DNA of 64,000 nt from Deltaproteobacteria bacterium. GTDB lineage: Bacteria; Myxococcota; Myxococcia; SLRQ01. A program made the translations under genes and the position numbers. How positions within the stretch are numbered: the stretch's first letter is position 1; each line of letters begins with the position of its first letter. Below the pieces are notes generated by a model that searched no databases, was not told the DNA's origin, and saw nothing but the letters and a program-made list of their open reading frames with translations. Of the stretch, positions 17,045 through 25,751 are shown piece after piece. The DNA lies in the NCBI GenBank assembly GCA_029210625.1, contig JARGFU010000002.1, forward strand, positions 227,290 to 291,289. The letters are read 5' to 3'.

Positions 17045-18820
17045 GTGGAAGCCTCTGCCCCAAACACCCGCCGCGTCGGCCGCTATCAGCTATTGGAGCG
17101 CATCCCCGGCGGCGGGATGACCGAGGTCTATCGGGCCCGGGTCGCCGGCGCCTCGGGGCCCGAGCGGCCCCTGGTGCTCAAGATCCTCCCGGCGAAGGCC
17201 ACCGGCAGCTCCGAGGGTGAGGCCCGCTTCGTCGAGGAGGCGAAGATCGCGCTGGCCCTGACCCACGGGAACATCGTCGCCACCTTCGAGGCCGGAAGGG
17301 ACGAGGAGGGCCAGCTCTTCCTGGTCATGGAGTACGTCCACGGCTGCTCCCTGCGGGGCCTGCTGGCGAAGCAGGGGCCGCTGCCCCTCGATCCCGTCCT
17401 CTTCGTCGCCCGTGAGACGGCCCGGGCCCTGCGCTACACCCACCACTACGTCGAGCCCGGCGGGGAGCCCACGCCCCACGCCCACCTCGACGTGAGCCCC
17501 GAGAACGTCCTGCTCTCCCACACCGGACAGGTGAAGCTCACCGACTTCGGCATCGCCCGGGCGGTGGGCGCCGGCCGGACCACGCGGGTCGCCTACGGCA
17601 AGGCCGCGTACGTGGCGCCCGAGATCCTCCGGGGCGCCGAGGGAGGCCCCCCCGCGGATCTCTACGGCCTGGGCTGCGTGATCTACGAGATGCTCACCGG
17701 CCGCCCCCCGCGCCAGGGGGAGAGCCTGGAGGCGACCCTGGAGCTGGTGCGCTCGGATCACCCCATCGAGCCGCTGGAGGCCCTGGGCTTCGACGCCAAC
17801 TTGAGCCAGGAGGTGATGACCCTCCTCGCCGCCGACCCCGAGCAGCGCGGCGCCGACGCGGGGGTGGTGGAGGTCGCGCTCACCAGCCTGCTCGCCCGCC
17901 GGGCCCACCCCTACACCGAGCCGGAGCTCGCGGCCCTGCTGCGGGAGTGCGGGGTGATCTCGCCGGTGCGCACGGACTCGGCGGCCGCGCGGCTCGCGGC
18001 GCAGCTCACCGAGGCCGGGGCGGAGCTCTCGGGGGCCGAGCGGACGGCGGAGCTGCTGGCCCTGGGGACGGTGCCGCTGGAACCCGAGCCCTCGCCCGCC
18101 GCGGCCGAGGTCGAGCCGGCCTCCGGGTCACGCGCCCCGGTCGAGGAGCCCGCGGGCACCGCGGGTTCCCGTCGCCGCCTGGTCGGCGGGCTCGCGGTGG
18201 TGGGGGCGGTGGTGTTGGGGTTGGTGGCCTGGAACGGGATCGAGGGGGAGCCGGTGGAGACCGTGGAGCCGCCGGAGACGGTGACCGGAACGGCGAGCGG
18301 GGCGGGGGAGCCGGTCGCGGATCCGGTCGAGCGCGGGGAGAAGACGGGCACGGGGACGTTGACGGAGACGGGCTCGGGAGAGGGCGCGCCGGTGAAGGAG
18401 CCGGTCGGGCCCCGAGAGAGGCCCGGAGCGAAGGGGAAGGTGAAGGAGGCCGTCGAGGCCCTGGGGAAGACGGCGACGGAGACGGGGACGGGGACGGCCG
18501 TCGAGACGGGGGCTGAGGCGGAGGCTGAGGCTGAGGCGGAGGCTGAGGCTGAAGCGGAGGCTGAGGCTGAAGCGGAGGCTGAGGCTGTGGCGCTCCCGGT
18601 GCCGGAGAAGGCGTGGGTGCCGATCAACGCGTATCCCTATGCCGAGGTCTGGACCGAGGATGGAAAGAAGCTCGGCGACACGCCCCTCCGGAAGGTCGAG
18701 CTGTCGGCGGGGAAGCAGCGGCTGCGGCTGGTGAACCGGGAGCTCTCCCTGGAGAGGTGGCTCGAGCTCGACCTCGTCCCCGGTGAGAACCCGGCCGTCG
18801 GGGTGCGCCTCGATCGCTGA
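17045..18820 (+). CDS. Ser/Thr protein kinase with transmembrane helix and PEGA-like C-terminus
   Basis: 591 residues from the GTG at 17045 after AAAGG. The kinase domain spans about 13-285: glycine loop GGGMTEVY, Lys46 in LVLKIL, Glu64/65 in the C-helix, catalytic loop H147-L-D149-VSPENV, and D167-F-G. The usual HRD Arg is Leu, so this is a non-RD kinase, but the catalytic Asp, Asn and DFG are intact. A membrane helix lies at about 378-398 (LVGGLAVVGAVVLGLVAW). A Thr/Glu/Gly/Pro-rich extracytoplasmic linker with an (Ala-Glu)n run follows. The last 65 residues (AYPYAEVWTEDGKKLGDTPL onward) resemble a PEGA domain. The likely role is an envelope sensor kinase. It is separated from the lipoprotein operon only by the inverted repeat. 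Confidence 0.9.
   Translation: MEASAPNTRRVGRYQLLERIPGGGMTEVYRARVAGASGPERPLVLKILPAKATGSSEGEARFVEEAKIALALTHGNIVATFEAGRDEEGQLFLVMEYVHGCSLRGLLAKQGPLPLDPVLFVARETARALRYTHHYVEPGGEPTPHAHLDVSPENVLLSHTGQVKLTDFGIARAVGAGRTTRVAYGKAAYVAPEILRGAEGGPPADLYGLGCVIYEMLTGRPPRQGESLEATLELVRSDHPIEPLEALGFDANLSQEVMTLLAADPEQRGADAGVVEVALTSLLARRAHPYTEPELAALLRECGVISPVRTDSAAARLAAQLTEAGAELSGAERTAELLALGTVPLEPEPSPAAAEVEPASGSRAPVEEPAGTAGSRRRLVGGLAVVGAVVLGLVAWNGIEGEPVETVEPPETVTGTASGAGEPVADPVERGEKTGTGTLTETGSGEGAPVKEPVGPRERPGAKGKVKEAVEALGKTATETGTGTAVETGAEAEAEAEAEAEAEAEAEAEAEAEAVALPVPEKAWVPINAYPYAEVWTEDGKKLGDTPLRKVELSAGKQRLRLVNRELSLERWLELDLVPGENPAVGVRLDR
18512..18586 (+). repeat. Hexanucleotide tandem repeat encoding (Ala-Glu)n
   Basis: Twelve and a half units of GCNGAG/GCNGAA (mostly gctgag/gcggag) within the periplasmic linker of the kinase gene. 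The upstream linker also uses ACGGGGACG-type short repeats. Slippage in multiples of six would keep frame and change linker length. Confidence 0.85.
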
Positions 18821-18842
18821 TCGACGGGCGGGCGCCCGGCCT

Positions 18843-19205
18843 CTAGTGGCTGCAGTCGCAGCCCTCGCCGGCGCCGCCGGCCACCGCGGCGGGTAGCTCT
18901 CCGGCCAGGTAGCGGCGCAGGGCCTCGGTGGGATCCTGCAGATCGGTGATCACCGCCCGCACGCCCGCGCGCTCGCAGCGCCGGATCAGGCCGGAGCCCA
19001 TGCCGCCGGTGATGAGCACGTCGACGCTCTCGAGCAGCCTCGTGGCGCCCTCTCCGCGCTCGTGGAGGGTGTCGTCGGCCGCCAGCTCGAGCGTCGGCAG
19101 CGCTTCCACCGCGTCGCCCTCGGCCTCGAAGAGGAGGAAGCTCCGGCAGCGGCCGGCGTGTCCGGTGACGAGGGTCCCCTGATTGCTGGTGATGGCGATG
19201 CGCAT
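18843..19205 (-). CDS. NifX/NifB-like (dinitrogenase iron-molybdenum cofactor biosynthesis family) small protein
   Basis: 120 residues from the ATG at 19205 with GGGGAGAA upstream. MRIAITSNQGTLVTGHAGRC, DVLITGGMGSGLIRRCERAG and ITDLQDPTEALRRYLAGEL match the RNase H-like fold of the NifX/NifB C-terminal/VnfY family that binds metal clusters. The protein ends with CDCSH, a possible metal ligand. No other nif genes are in the window, so a general iron- or molybdenum-cluster handling role is likelier than nitrogen fixation. It is transcribed divergently from the membrane protein at 19269, about 63 bases apart. Confidence 0.85.
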   Translation of the reverse strand: MRIAITSNQGTLVTGHAGRCRSFLLFEAEGDAVEALPTLELAADDTLHERGEGATRLLESVDVLITGGMGSGLIRRCERAGVRAVITDLQDPTEALRRYLAGELPAAVAGGAGEGCDCSH

Positions 19206-19268
19206 GTGTTCTCCCCTGTTCTCTCGGTCGTCAGAGCCAGCAGGTAGCCTATTCGATTCGCGGCAGGA

Positions 19269-22142
19269 GTGGCGAAGGTGGCGTCGGTTGACGCTCACCG
19301 CATCGGTGCAGACGTTGGTGGCTTGAATCGCCCTGGTGACAACGCACCAGCCCTCTCGATCCACGTCCTGCGGCTGATCATCTTCCTCTCCGGCGCCCTG
19401 GCGCTCGGCTACGAGGCGATTTGGTTCCGGATGCTCTCCCACACCGTGGGGTCCGCTCTGCTGGCCTCCACGGCGGTGACGGCGATGTTCATGCTCGGGA
19501 GCGCGGTCGGCAGCGTCGCCGGCGGCTATGGGTGGCTGAGCACCTACCCGAGGCCGCTGCGCCTCTACGGGGCGCTCGAGGGGCTGGTGGCCTTGCTCTG
19601 CCTCGTGCTCCCCCTCTACCTCTTCGTGGCCCAGGGGCTCGGGGTCTTCCTCCCGACCATCGCGGCGACCCTGGTCACGACCCTCTACCTGACGATCCCG
19701 TCCTTCGTGATGGGGGCGACCTTCCCGGTCTTCGTCCGCGCGGCCACCCTGGCCGGGGGCCTGAAGAACCCGGCCGGCTTCGTCTACCTCTGGAACCTGC
19801 TCGGGGCCGCGGTGGGCGTGCTGCTGGGCGGGATGCTGATCGTGCCCCTGCTGGGGATCTGGGCCGGGATGGTCCTCGTGGTGGCCGCGGGGCTCGGCGT
19901 CGCGGCCTTCGCCGCCACCCGCCGCCTCGAGGGCTCGACCGAGGAGCCGCAGACCCCGAAGAAGAGCGGGAAGAAGGGGCGGAAGCGGCGGACCGAGGTC
20001 GAGCTCCTCCTTCCCTGGGGCGAGCTGGCGGTCGCGATCTTCGTCTTCGCCACCTGCTCCCTCGCCGTCGAGATCGTCGGGATCCGGCTCGTCTTCATGA
20101 CCGGCGGGACGACCACCCCCTACTTCACGGGGCTGCTCTTCAGCTTCATCGGCCTGACCGCGCTCGGGACGGCCCTCTCGCGGAAGATCAGCGCCAGCGC
20201 CTCCGACCGCCGGATCCGCCAGATCCTCTCCCTGGGGCCGGCGCTGCTGGGGGCCGGCGTCGCGGTGATGCTCCTGCTCCACCCGGTCGTCCTCCACCTC
20301 TACGCCTCGTGGCTGCGGCCCACGGCGACCATGGCGGAGTACTTCGCCTCGTCTATCCTCTTCTCCTCGATGCTCCTCGCCGTGCCCTGCCTGGCGATGG
20401 GGCTCTACCTGCCGCTGGTGATGGGCTACCTGCGACGGGAGGAGCCCGGCGACCGCTCAGCGGGCTGGATGTACGGCGTGTACGGGCTGGGCAACGCGCT
20501 CGGCGCGGTGGTGGCGGGCGTGGTCCTGATCCCGGCGCTGGGGCTCTACGGGACGCAGCTCTTCCTCATCGTGGTCTGCATCGTGCTGACCCTGCACCTG
20601 GCGCTCCGGGTGGTGCCCCGGCAGGGCGGCCGCCTGGCCGGCCTCGGCGCGGCCGCGCTCCTGGTCGCCTTCCTCACCCTGCACACCCCCTGGCCCGAGC
20701 TGCTCCCCCACGTGGGGTCGTTCATCGCTCCCCCCAACGCGTCCAGCGCGGGCCGGCGCGACTTCCTCGAGGGCCGCTTCGAGAACCTGAAACCCCTCTA
20801 CAGCCGCGAGGGGGCCATGGCCAACGTCGCGGCCTTCGAGGAGCCGACCCCGAACGGCCCACGGCGCTACATGATGATCAACGGGAAGGTCGACGCGGGG
20901 AGCGGGACCGATCAGGCCTCCCAGGTGCTGGTCGGGCTCATCCCCATGCTCTACGTGGACGAGCCCGTCGGCCGGGCGATGGTGTTGGGGCTGGGCTCGG
21001 GCATGACGGCGGCCGCGATCCGCTCGGCCGGGGCCGCCCGGATCGAGATCGTGGAGCTGCTCCCCGAGGTCGTCGAGGCCGCCCAGGCCAGCTTCGGGGA
21101 GTACGTGGACGGCCTCTTCGAGGCGCCGGAGGTAAAGATCACGATCGAGGACGGCCTCTACCGCTTCGCCACCGAGGCCCTGCGCTCGCCGGGCGGCTAC
21201 ACGGTGGTGAACCAGCAGCCGACCAACCTCTGGGTGCGCGGGACCGGCGCCCTCTTCTCCCGGGGGCACTTCGAGAACATGCGGCACCTGCTCGAGCCGG
21301 GCGGGGTCGCTGCGGTCTGGTTGGGGACCTACAACGCCGACGAGCGCCTCTTCTGGGACGTGCTGCGGACCCTCCGCGCGGTCTTCCCGCACATCGAGGT
21401 CTACGAGACGATCCCGGGGGACGTCCTCTTCGTGGCCGGCACCTCGCCCCTCTCGGTGACCCCGGAGCGCCTCGACCGCCTCTTCGCCCCCGGGAAGGTC
21501 GAGGTGCTCCACCGCGCCGGGATCCGGTCCCGCGAGGGGCTGCTCTCCCTGCGCATCCTCTCCCAGGAGGAGGTCGACCCGCGCCTCGAGGAGAACCCCG
21601 GGGTGGTCTTCGGCGCCGCCCGACCCCTGGCCGAGTGGCGCACCCTGCGCACCTTCCTGGCCGGGCAGGGGACCGTCATCGAGGAGGGGCGCGAGGAGCG
21701 GTGGAAGCGGCCGGAGTTCGTGGAGTGGATCGCTCGCAACACCGGGCGGGAGGAGCTGGACGAGGACGCCTACCGCGCGATCCTGATGGACCAGATCTCC
21801 CACAACGGTGCCCACCCCGGGCGCACGCTGCGGCTGGCCGATCACATGATCGAGCAAGATCCCGTGCACGTGATGGATCTCGTCGCGGCCGCCGCCCAGC
21901 TGGAGGCCCGCCGCTACGATTCCCGGGCGCTGGCGTTGCTGGAGATGGCCGCGGTCCACGAGGAGCGGGTACGAAGCCCGATCATGCGCCGCTACCTGAA
22001 CTGCGAGCTGCTGCGCGTCTTGATGAAGAAGCGCGACATGCTCGGGCTGCACGGGGTGCCCGAAGTCCAGGCGCGGATCGACCTCCTGAGCCGGAAGGTC
22101 GACGTCAACGCCCGCACCTTCCGGGAGGTCGAGTGCTTCTGA
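19269..22142 (+). CDS. Multipass membrane protein fused to a spermidine-synthase-like methyltransferase fold
   Basis: 957 residues. The GTG at 19269 is the outer start; GTG at 19278 has better spacing from CAGGAG. Residues about 30-470 hold a dozen or more hydrophobic helices, as in fused MFS/spermidine-synthase proteins, with a Lys/Arg-rich loop (KKSGKKGRKRR) near 235. A Rossmann-like domain follows with motif I, MVLGLGSGMTAAAI, and the acidic residue of IEIVELLPEVVEAA. The segment YTVVNQQPTNLWVRGTGALF aligns with the active-site loop of this fused family but lacks the acidic residues of true spermidine synthases. The last about 200 residues are helical, unassigned and possibly TPR-like. I would not call it a polyamine enzyme; transport or modification of an unknown substrate is possible. 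Confidence 0.85.
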   Translation: MAKVASVDAHRIGADVGGLNRPGDNAPALSIHVLRLIIFLSGALALGYEAIWFRMLSHTVGSALLASTAVTAMFMLGSAVGSVAGGYGWLSTYPRPLRLYGALEGLVALLCLVLPLYLFVAQGLGVFLPTIAATLVTTLYLTIPSFVMGATFPVFVRAATLAGGLKNPAGFVYLWNLLGAAVGVLLGGMLIVPLLGIWAGMVLVVAAGLGVAAFAATRRLEGSTEEPQTPKKSGKKGRKRRTEVELLLPWGELAVAIFVFATCSLAVEIVGIRLVFMTGGTTTPYFTGLLFSFIGLTALGTALSRKISASASDRRIRQILSLGPALLGAGVAVMLLLHPVVLHLYASWLRPTATMAEYFASSILFSSMLLAVPCLAMGLYLPLVMGYLRREEPGDRSAGWMYGVYGLGNALGAVVAGVVLIPALGLYGTQLFLIVVCIVLTLHLALRVVPRQGGRLAGLGAAALLVAFLTLHTPWPELLPHVGSFIAPPNASSAGRRDFLEGRFENLKPLYSREGAMANVAAFEEPTPNGPRRYMMINGKVDAGSGTDQASQVLVGLIPMLYVDEPVGRAMVLGLGSGMTAAAIRSAGAARIEIVELLPEVVEAAQASFGEYVDGLFEAPEVKITIEDGLYRFATEALRSPGGYTVVNQQPTNLWVRGTGALFSRGHFENMRHLLEPGGVAAVWLGTYNADERLFWDVLRTLRAVFPHIEVYETIPGDVLFVAGTSPLSVTPERLDRLFAPGKVEVLHRAGIRSREGLLSLRILSQEEVDPRLEENPGVVFGAARPLAEWRTLRTFLAGQGTVIEEGREERWKRPEFVEWIARNTGREELDEDAYRAILMDQISHNGAHPGRTLRLADHMIEQDPVHVMDLVAAAAQLEARRYDSRALALLEMAAVHEERVRSPIMRRYLNCELLRVLMKKRDMLGLHGVPEVQARIDLLSRKVDVNARTFREVECF

Positions 22143-22161
22143 CCCGCCTCCGGGCGCCCCC

Positions 22162-23304
22162 TCAGGGTGTCGGATCGGGCGGGGTGCACTTCAGGTCGTA
22201 GATCGCGACCCCCGCGTCGCCCATGGCCAGGGCGACCTGCTCACCCGAGCGATAGATGTCGAGGACCGGGCCCTCGGGCACCTCGCGGATCCACACCACC
22301 GGGTTCTCGGGATCGAGGAGGTCCAGGATGGTGAGGCCGCCATCGCTGGCGGCGAAGAGGACCGTGTTGCGGGACATGACGTCCACGTCGACCACCGGGC
22401 CTCCCAGATCCATGGAGAGCAGGCGCGCGGGGCCGCCGGAGGCGCCGAGGTCGAAGAGCCCGGCGCCCGCACCGGACTCGGCGACTCCCAGGAGGTTGCC
22501 CCGGCGCCGCAGGGCGACGACCCGGCCCTCGGTGCGGATGAGGGGCTCGGGCCGGAGCACCGGGTTCGCGCGGTCCGTGAAGTCGACGACCGCCACGCCG
22601 GCGAGGCCGTCGGCGACCAGGATGAGATCGTTCCAGCCGATGGCGTCGAAGGCCCGGCCGCGGGTGTCCACGGTGATCTGCGGCGCCGGCGCGGTCCAGG
22701 CGGCGTAGTCCACGAAGTCGAGGCCCTTGGCGTAGGCGAAGGCGATGACCGTGGTGTCGATCATGGCCGAGCCGGTGATCGGGTCGGGTCCCAGGTAGAG
22801 GCTCTCGGCGTCGGGGTTCCCGTCCGCGAAGACCTCGAGGCCGGTCTCTCCCTCGGAGACGAGGACGTGACCGTTCAGGGCGCGCAGGGACTTCGCGGGT
22901 CCGGTGGTGGGGTAGCGCACCCGCTCGGTGACGGTGGTGGAGGTGGGGTCGATCGAGACCCGGTACTCCCCCACGCCGTCCGGCCCCTCGGCGAGGAGCA
23001 GGCGGCCCCAGTGATACTCGAGGGCCTCGATCGGCTGGGCCGGCACGTGGGTGACGATGCGCTCCATCGCCGCCGGCCGGCGGACCAGCACGCAGGCCCC
23101 CTCGATGCAGGCGGCCTCGGTGCAGGGATCCCCGTCGTCGAGCTGGCAGTCGTCCTCGACCGTCATCGGCGTGCACTCGATCCCCGCGTCGGTCCCACCG
23201 TCACCCTCACCGTCGTCCCGGGGGCAGCCGGGGATCAGGGCGAGGCTGCTGCCGAGCAGGAAGAGGGTGGCCAGGGCGGAGGTGGGCTGGGTGGCGCGCT
23301 TCAT
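22162..23304 (-). CDS. Lipoprotein with LVIVD-type beta-propeller repeats
   Basis: 380 residues from the ATG at 23304, two bases after the stop of the cyclase gene. The signal LATLFLLGSSLALIPGC gives Cys27, followed by a Cys-rich segment (CTPMTVEDDCQLDDGDPCTE). The rest is repeat-like: LAGVAVVDFTDRANPVL, GLTILDLLDPENPVVWI and DAGVAIYDL, the pattern of LVIVD repeat proteins, which form propellers on cell surfaces. No catalytic residues are seen. It is probably co-transcribed with the cyclase upstream. Its 3' end faces the membrane protein gene, with about 19 bases between the two stops. Confidence 0.85.
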   Translation of the reverse strand: MKRATQPTSALATLFLLGSSLALIPGCPRDDGEGDGGTDAGIECTPMTVEDDCQLDDGDPCTEAACIEGACVLVRRPAAMERIVTHVPAQPIEALEYHWGRLLLAEGPDGVGEYRVSIDPTSTTVTERVRYPTTGPAKSLRALNGHVLVSEGETGLEVFADGNPDAESLYLGPDPITGSAMIDTTVIAFAYAKGLDFVDYAAWTAPAPQITVDTRGRAFDAIGWNDLILVADGLAGVAVVDFTDRANPVLRPEPLIRTEGRVVALRRRGNLLGVAESGAGAGLFDLGASGGPARLLSMDLGGPVVDVDVMSRNTVLFAASDGGLTILDLLDPENPVVWIREVPEGPVLDIYRSGEQVALAMGDAGVAIYDLKCTPPDPTP

Positions 23305-23306
23305 CG

Positions 23307-25697
23307 TCAATCCGTGTCGACCCAGGGGACACCCTGGGGCAGGGGCGGATGCTCGTTCTCCAGCCGGGGCGGCTCCTCTTCCAGATCGAGGTCGACGTCG
23401 ATCTCCGCGTCGGCGGCGGCTGGCGCCTCGGCGGGAGCAGGTGCCTGGGCCCCGGGGGGGGCCGGCGGCGGGCTGGCCGGAGGCAGATCGAAGATGGTGG
23501 TCGCCCGCGGGCCCGGAGGGGCAGCGAGGGGCTCCGGAGCAGGCGCCGGGGGGAGCACGGCGGCCTGCGGCGGCGGCACCGGGGCGGCGGGCCGCGGAGG
23601 GAGGGGGACCGGCGCGCTCACCACCGTGGGAGGAGGGCTGGCCTCGTACTCGGGGACCGGCACCTCGCCCAGCGAGGGCGCCGGTAGCTCGGGCGCCGCG
23701 GTGACCGGCATGCCGAGCTGGGTGGGGGCCGCCGCCGCGTCCTCCTCGTCGGTCGGCGAGGGAGGGGTCGGCGGCGCGGGAGCGGCGGCCGGGGCGGGCG
23801 GCCTCATGGCGGGCATGGCCACCGGAGTGAAGGAGCGCGCCACTGGCAGGAAGGGATCGGTGCCGGTCTTGGCGAGGTCGGTGGTGGCCGGGGCGTCGGC
23901 GGTGGTCTGCGCCGTCGACCAGAGCACCCGGTGGATGTCGAGGGCTTCGGCCACGCCCTTGAGCGGGGTGGGGGGCAGCTGCTCGGTGGGGAGCTCCTTC
24001 CCGGCGGCCCGGAGGGTCTGGGCCGTGGTGAGGATCTGTCCGCCGTGGGCCAGGTCGCAGAGGCGGGCCGCGATGTTCACCGCCGGCCCGATGACCGTGT
24101 AGTCCATCCGGCGGCTGCCACCGATCGCGCCGGCGACCACCGTCCCGGAGGCGACGCCGATGCCCAGGCGCAGGGGGGCGTCGCCCAGCTGGAGCCGGGA
24201 GGCGCGCTGCATCATCTCCCGGGCCGCCAGCAGGGCGAGGTGGGCGTGCTCGGGCACCGGCAGGGGGGCACCCCAGACCGCCATCACGCAGTCGCCCATG
24301 AACTTGTCGACCATCCCCTGCCGCTCGAAGACCGCCTCGGTCATCTCCTCGTAGAAGCCGGTCAGCGCCCGGACGATCGCCTCGGCGCCGAGCTGGCCGG
24401 TGGCCCGGGTGAAGCCGCGGATGTCGGCGTAGAGGATGGTGGCCGTGGTGTTGCGGCTCTCCAGCTTCAGGTCGATGCCGCCGGTCACGGCCTGATCGAC
24501 CAGCTGCGGGGGCAGGAAGCGGGAGAGGTGGGTGCGGGCCTCGGCCTCGCGCTCGACCAGATCCAGCAGGGTGGAGTTCTGGATCACCGCCGAGGCCTGG
24601 GCGGCGACGCCGGCCAGCATCTTCCGGTCGTTCTCGTCGAAGGCCGCCGGAGCCGAGAGGCTCTCGAGGTAGAGGATGCCGAGGTTCCCGGTCGGAGTGG
24701 CCAGGGGCATCACCATCGCGCTCTTGATCCCCTTGAGCGAGACGCTCTCGGAGGTGGCGCGGCCGTCGAGGCCGATGCCGTTGCGCAGCAGCCCCTCGGG
24801 GCTCTGGAGGGCCTCCTCGACCAGGGAGCGGGGGATCTGGGTGTCGGGATCGTCGAAGTGCGAGCGGTGGGCCTTCGTCCCGTCGGAGAGCTCGAGCACC
24901 ACCGTGTCGCAGGTGAGGAGGTCGAAGACCAGCTCGACGATGGCCTCGAGCTGCGGCCCGAGGCCTCGCAGGACCTGCACCCGCCGGTGGAACTCCTGGG
25001 CGATCCGGAAGCGGACGTTCTCCTGGCGCAGGGCCAGGAGGTTCTCGTGCTCGTTCTGGAAGAGCACCCGCGTCTTCTCGCTCTTCTCCTCGGGCCCCGG
25101 CTCCTGGGGGGCGCGCTCGGGCGGCGGCCCGGCGCCCGAGGCGGCGAAGTCGTCGAAGGCCTGGGCGTTGGCGTAGTAGTGCTTCTGCTGGGCGGCGGCG
25201 ACGGCGCTCCAGGTGGCGAGGAAGACGTGGAGCTGCTTGCCTCCCGAGGTCTGGACCGCCTGGCGGAGGCGGGAGAGGCGCTGGCCCGTCAGCGGGACGG
25301 CCACGATGCAGGAGAGGGTCTCCTGCTTGGCGTCCCACCAGAGGGGGATGGCGCCCAGTTCCTCGGCCAGGCGGACGGGGAGGCGCTCGAGGCACTCCGG
25401 CTCGATGGTCGCCGCGGCCAGCTTCTCGGCCACGACGAAGCGGGTGCGCAGGTGGGTGGCGAAGAAGCGCAGGAGGTTGGTCTCGGTGATCAGACCCCGC
25501 TCGAGGAGGACGTCGCAGACGAAGCCACCCCCCCGCTCGTCGAAGGCGGCGGGGACGAGGTCGATGTCGCTCTCACGCAGGACCTGCCCGGTGACCAGGG
25601 CGGTCACCAGCTCGACGTCCGGCGCATCGACGCCGCTCAGCTTCGCCGGGGCCGCCGTCTGCGGCGCCAGGGTGGGGGGGCCCTCCATCGCACCCAA
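23307..25697 (-). CDS. GAF-domain class III adenylate cyclase with MshEN-like N-terminus
   Basis: 796 residues from the TTG at 25697, which has GAGG at proper spacing; an ATG at 25688 is the alternative. Residues about 25-170 resemble the type II secretion/MshE N-terminal domain (LLERGLITETNLLRFFATHL), which in MshE binds cyclic di-GMP. A GAF domain lies at about 235-395. The class III cyclase domain, about 400-590, has both metal Asp (ILYADIRGFT and DKFMGD), the adenine-selecting Lys of VDKFMGD and Asp of MDYTVIGPAVNIAARL, so the product is probably cAMP. The C-terminal about 190 residues are Pro/Ala-rich and disordered, ending WVDTD. No membrane helix is seen, so it is cytoplasmic. Confidence 0.92.
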   Translation of the reverse strand: MGAMEGPPTLAPQTAAPAKLSGVDAPDVELVTALVTGQVLRESDIDLVPAAFDERGGGFVCDVLLERGLITETNLLRFFATHLRTRFVVAEKLAAATIEPECLERLPVRLAEELGAIPLWWDAKQETLSCIVAVPLTGQRLSRLRQAVQTSGGKQLHVFLATWSAVAAAQQKHYYANAQAFDDFAASGAGPPPERAPQEPGPEEKSEKTRVLFQNEHENLLALRQENVRFRIAQEFHRRVQVLRGLGPQLEAIVELVFDLLTCDTVVLELSDGTKAHRSHFDDPDTQIPRSLVEEALQSPEGLLRNGIGLDGRATSESVSLKGIKSAMVMPLATPTGNLGILYLESLSAPAAFDENDRKMLAGVAAQASAVIQNSTLLDLVEREAEARTHLSRFLPPQLVDQAVTGGIDLKLESRNTTATILYADIRGFTRATGQLGAEAIVRALTGFYEEMTEAVFERQGMVDKFMGDCVMAVWGAPLPVPEHAHLALLAAREMMQRASRLQLGDAPLRLGIGVASGTVVAGAIGGSRRMDYTVIGPAVNIAARLCDLAHGGQILTTAQTLRAAGKELPTEQLPPTPLKGVAEALDIHRVLWSTAQTTADAPATTDLAKTGTDPFLPVARSFTPVAMPAMRPPAPAAAPAPPTPPSPTDEEDAAAAPTQLGMPVTAAPELPAPSLGEVPVPEYEASPPPTVVSAPVPLPPRPAAPVPPPQAAVLPPAPAPEPLAAPPGPRATTIFDLPPASPPPAPPGAQAPAPAEAPAAADAEIDVDLDLEEEPPRLENEHPPLPQGVPWVDTD

Positions 25698-25751
25698 CAG
25701 ACTACCTCGAAACCCCCCCGCAACGGTGTGCGCGAGCGCACGTGACCGCGT

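Noticed and set aside
18512-18586. CRISPR-like or integron repeat
   Set aside because: Units are 6 bp, contiguous and in frame within a coding sequence; there are no spacers.
19269-22142. Call as spermidine synthase
   Set aside because: The acidic residues of the polyamine active site are not seen in the conserved loop; only the SAM-like fold is supported.
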